Assembly: GCA_002311385.1 (NCBI GenBank) | Contig: DCAE01000024.1 | Location: 1 to 7,157, forward strand | From: Dehalococcoidia bacterium UBA1141 | GTDB lineage: Bacteria; Chloroflexota; Dehalococcoidia; Lucifugimonadales; UBA3495 | Length of the DNA stretch: 7,157 nt | Direction of reading: 5' to 3' | Part shown: piece by piece, positions 4,853-7,157 of the stretch | How positions within the stretch are numbered: the first letter of the stretch is position 1 | Layout: each line of letters starts with the position of its first letter | The notes under the pieces: model-generated | Seen by the model: only the letters and a program-made list of their open reading frames with translations | Database searches by the model: none | Told to the model about the DNA's origin: nothing | Position numbers and translations under genes: made by a program

Positions 4853-5245
4853 CTAAGCCTGAGCTTTCTTTGGCACTACCTCAACCACAATCTCCACAGG
4901 CGTGTTGCGGGCGACAATCAACTCCAAAGGCTCGTCGCCGTCATTCATAGGCTGGTGGACGGCCTCAGCGGGGACGTAGATAAAGTCCCCTTGTTTTATG
5001 ACCAATGGATTGTCCAAGTTGTCCCCAATCACGAATCTACCTTGACCTTTGCTCACATAAATCGCGGACTCGCAGTTCACGTGATAATGGGGAGTGGAAG
5101 CGCAACCGGGCGGTATTGTGGCCACTGCCAGGTGAATCCCTGTAGAACCCACCAACCCTTCCGAAACACCGGCCAGGCGGGTCATCGCTCCTGAACTTAT
5201 CTCTACTTCCAACTCGTTGGCATGAACAACCTTGCACTCAGCCAT
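4853..5245 (-). CDS. Small single-domain cupin
   Basis: A 130-residue single cupin barrel, presumably cytoplasmic since there is no signal peptide. Motif 1 is TPHYHVNCESAIYVSKGQG with metal ligands His53, His55 and Glu59. Motif 2 is GDFIYVPAEAVHQPMN with His97 as the fourth ligand. A mononuclear metal site is therefore intact. Small cupins of this type include dioxygenases, isomerases and binding proteins, and the sequence does not choose among them. The ATG has GGAG five bases upstream. It starts 50 bp after the aminotransferase gene on the same strand and is probably co-transcribed with it, so an amino- or keto-acid-related role is possible but is inference only. Confidence 0.85.
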   Translation of the reverse strand: MAECKVVHANELEVEISSGAMTRLAGVSEGLVGSTGIHLAVATIPPGCASTPHYHVNCESAIYVSKGQGRFVIGDNLDNPLVIKQGDFIYVPAEAVHQPMNDGDEPLELIVARNTPVEIVVEVVPKKAQA

Positions 5246-5295
5246 TTTTGCTCCAGTGTTTGTTTTCGCGTGTTTAATTTAAGTCCGGATTCGAT

Positions 5296-6468
5296 TTATT
5301 TGTCGAGGCCCCTGACGAAGGTATCCAGTTGGTCCAAGGCCTTATGAATATTCTCTTGGGAGTTGGCGTACGAGAGGCGGACGTACCCTTCTCCGAACTC
5401 GCCAAACGCTGCGCCCGAAAGTAACGCTACTCCCGCCTCGTTCATGGCCCGCTCTTCAAATTCGGCGCTGCTGATACCTGTCTCTTTTATGCTTGGGAAA
5501 ACGTAAAAAGCCCCCTCCGGCTCTGGGCAAGTGATGCCGGGAATCTTCCTCAGACCGTCGGTGATGATGCGGCGCCGTAAGGAGAACTCCGCAATCATGG
5601 CTTCAACTTCGTCTCTTGGGCCTTCCAGGGCCGCAATGGCCGCACGTTGGCTGAATGAGGCGGCGCAGGATACGCTGTTCACCGCCAGCTTGGTGATGTG
5701 AGGCACGAGTTCCTCGGGCAGGATGCCATAGCCCAAACGCCAGCCGGTCATGGCGTAGCTCTTGGAAAACCCGTCTAGGATGATGGTTCTTTCGGCCATG
5801 CCGGGGAATGAGGCGATGCTGTGGTGTTCGCCGGTGTATAGGATGTCCTTATAAATCTCATCGGACAATACGTAGAGGTCGGTTCGTTCCAAAACCAATC
5901 CGGCTATGGTCTGCAGTTCTGCATGGCTCAACACAGACCCGCAGGGATTCTCCGGCGAGTTGATGATAATCAGCCGGGTGCGGTCGGTTATCTTTCGGGC
6001 CAGATCGTGGAGGTCAGGATGATAGCCGGTGGAACCTTGAAGCTCCATCGGCACTGGTGTTGCGCCAGCGAACTTAATCATGGACTCATATATCGGAAAA
6101 CCGGGGTTGGGGTAAATAACTTCCACGCCGGGCTCGGCCAGGGCCAACAGAACATAGAACATTATCGGCTTGGCGCCGGGAGTGACCACCACCTGACCCC
6201 ACTCTGTGTCTATGCCCCTGACTTCCCGGCTATTGCGGGCTATTGCCTGACGCAGCTCCGGCAACCCCGGTGTGGGCCCATAATGGGTAAAACCATCTCT
6301 GAGAGCTTGCACTCCCGCCTCGACTATGTGGTTGGGCGTGTCGAAGTCGGGCTCGCCAATCTCCAGGTGGATTATCTCTCTGCCCTGAGCCTCCAAAGCT
6401 TTGGCTTTGGCCAACACCTCAAATGCGGTCTCGGTGCCTAGGTCCATCATGCGGCTGGCGACGGTCAT
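5296..6468 (-). CDS. PLP-dependent class I/II aminotransferase
   Basis: A 390-residue fold-type I aminotransferase, close to the AspB/PatA group that transfers amino groups between amino acids and 2-oxoacids. Landmarks run in the usual order: LEIGEPDFDTP (35-45), GFTHYGPTPGLPELR (59-73), NSPENPCG with PLP-contacting Asn174, SDEIY (202-206) with Asp203 and Tyr206, the Schiff-base lysine Lys236 in GFSKSYAMTGWRLGY, and carboxylate-binding Arg364 in YVRLSYA. NPCG replaces the common NPTG. Length and residues are normal, so it should be active. Substrate specificity cannot be read from the sequence. The ATG has AGGAGG four bases upstream. An 82-bp spacer separates it from the HEPN gene, with no convincing promoter seen. 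The cupin follows 50 bp downstream. Confidence 0.93.
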   Translation of the reverse strand: MTVASRMMDLGTETAFEVLAKAKALEAQGREIIHLEIGEPDFDTPNHIVEAGVQALRDGFTHYGPTPGLPELRQAIARNSREVRGIDTEWGQVVVTPGAKPIMFYVLLALAEPGVEVIYPNPGFPIYESMIKFAGATPVPMELQGSTGYHPDLHDLARKITDRTRLIIINSPENPCGSVLSHAELQTIAGLVLERTDLYVLSDEIYKDILYTGEHHSIASFPGMAERTIILDGFSKSYAMTGWRLGYGILPEELVPHITKLAVNSVSCAASFSQRAAIAALEGPRDEVEAMIAEFSLRRRIITDGLRKIPGITCPEPEGAFYVFPSIKETGISSAEFEERAMNEAGVALLSGAAFGEFGEGYVRLSYANSQENIHKALDQLDTFVRGLDK

Positions 6469-6550
6469 GTATCCTCCTGGTGTTGACGGGTGAAATGCCG
6501 GGGAATATCAAGGGTTTGAGAATCGCGGCGCACGGGCACGATTAGGGAAT

Positions 6551-6970
6551 TCAATCCTCAGAGCCAACTGGGATTCTATTCCTTGACAGCCCGACGATTT
6601 CCGAGGCATGTTCCATCGCTTGCTTAGATTCCCCTTCGGTGAAAGACTGGAATGGAATGGCTGGAGCGGGAAGCGCATCGGGGTATCGGGTGGTCAGGTA
6701 ATATCTGTCCAAAAATGAACCGTAATTCTCCAATGGGGAGAATTCAGCGTCTTCTTTGCCGCATTCCAATATTAACGTCCTAACCGATTGTATGTTTACG
6801 AACCTGCGTCCTTGGAAAAACAGAAAAGCCTTCAACGCCAACTGAGCCGTCTGCTCGGAATGGAAACAAGCCTCAGCCCAAAATCCACCATCAAACAAAG
6901 CTTTCGTCGCATTCAAACTATGCTCAGCTTGGGCCAACCACCGCTTACTCGTTTCCAGGGGAGTTTTCAT
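6551..6970 (-). CDS. HEPN-domain protein (toxin-like partner)
   Basis: A 139-residue all-helical HEPN-domain protein. RWLAQAEHSLNATKALFDGG (10-29) and ACFHSEQTAQLALKAFLFFQG (34-54) are the characteristic first helices. FLDRYYLTTRYPDALP (86-101) is the strongly conserved late segment. The ATG at 6970 is chosen because the HEPN domain begins right after it. A further 18 residues upstream would lie entirely over the nucleotidyltransferase gene. The chosen start overlaps that gene by 26 bp, implying translational coupling. MNT/HEPN pairs are known toxin-antitoxin modules in which the nucleotidyltransferase can modify the HEPN partner. I see no C-terminal R-x4-6-H ribonuclease motif, and the usual histidine of the HSxxxLL segment is Gln61. 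It may therefore be a non-nuclease HEPN. The ribosome site is weak. Confidence 0.82.
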   Translation of the reverse strand: MKTPLETSKRWLAQAEHSLNATKALFDGGFWAEACFHSEQTAQLALKAFLFFQGRRFVNIQSVRTLILECGKEDAEFSPLENYGSFLDRYYLTTRYPDALPAPAIPFQSFTEGESKQAMEHASEIVGLSRNRIPVGSED

Positions 6971-7157
6971 ACAACACAATTCCGTCCGCAAGGACGCGCT
7001 CGATAAATGGGCTGTTGTCGTCAATCATGTTCTGAAATTCTTTCGGTGTGTAGACGAAAATATCCACCGAAATATCGCCGGGAACTAAGTTTGTGGCATC
7101 CACCTGACGTTGAATGAACCGGGTGTCCGTTGATTTGACAATTATTAGGTCGATGTC
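6945..7157 (-). CDS. MNT-type nucleotidyltransferase, 3' part
   Basis: The last 70 residues of a minimal nucleotidyltransferase, truncated by the window edge. The visible part opens on DIDLIIV, the acidic pair that normally follows the GS motif. The third acidic residue is in ISVDIFVYTPKEF (Asp32 of the fragment), and the tail FIERVLADGIVLYEN is typical of the family. The GS motif and N-terminus lie beyond 7157. The stop TAA (6947-6945) lies inside the downstream HEPN gene, giving a 26-bp overlap. By analogy with MntA/HepT-type modules it would be the antitoxin or modifying partner, transferring nucleotides to the HEPN protein. That role is inferred from context. Confidence 0.85.
   Translation of the reverse strand, partial: DIDLIIVKSTDTRFIQRQVDATNLVPGDISVDIFVYTPKEFQNMIDDNSPFIERVLADGIVLYENSPGNE

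Noticed and set aside
4832..4860. Terminator after the cupin gene
   Set aside because: Only a 5-bp AGGCT/AGCCT stem with a long loop and no clean T run, so it is too weak to call.

Overview
The window is a dense bacterial segment. Spacers are short, promoters look sigma-70-like, Shine-Dalgarno sequences are clear, and UGA is an ordinary stop at the ends of several genes. Nothing identifies the host outright. A LexA-type GAAC-N4-GTTC operator array, a small helix-turn-helix protein with a CxxCPLPxC-like cluster and the fatty-acid gene content together suggest a Chloroflexota/Dehalococcoidia-like genome. This is an inference of moderate to low confidence.

Layout: (1) 102-446 (-) encodes a small Cys-cluster/HTH protein. 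It diverges from an enoyl-CoA hydratase/isomerase-family gene at 601-1380 (+), and the spacer between them carries three operator-like palindromes. One palindrome fills the -35/-10 spacer of a strong minus-strand promoter. The hydratase gene ends at a near-perfect intrinsic terminator (1504-1547). (2) 1614-2412 (-) looks at first like non-coding DNA with two short ORFs. It actually holds two tandem paralogous genes, each interrupted by an in-frame TGA at the same alignment column. The homology is ungapped on both sides of the TGA, and SECIS-like hairpins follow it. I read these as selenoprotein genes. (3) 2568-4705 (-) is an operon of acyl-CoA dehydrogenase, HinT-like histidine-triad hydrolase and YqeK-like HD phosphohydrolase, behind its own promoter at 4796-4824. 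(4) 4853-6468 (-) holds a class I/II aminotransferase followed by a small cupin. (5) 6551-7157 (-) holds a HEPN protein and the 3' end of its nucleotidyltransferase partner, a MNT/HEPN toxin-antitoxin-like pair cut by the window edge.

From 1614 to the right edge everything is on the minus strand, so transcription runs right to left and meets the hydratase gene near 1540-1610. HinT and YqeK both act on nucleotide by-products (adenylyl amidates/acyl-AMP and Ap4A respectively), so their cluster suggests nucleotide housekeeping attached to acyl-CoA metabolism.

The most interesting feature is the tandem UGA-containing pair at 1614-2412. Standard gene calling splits or misses these genes, because each would be annotated only as a 64- or 87-residue fragment after the UGA or not at all.
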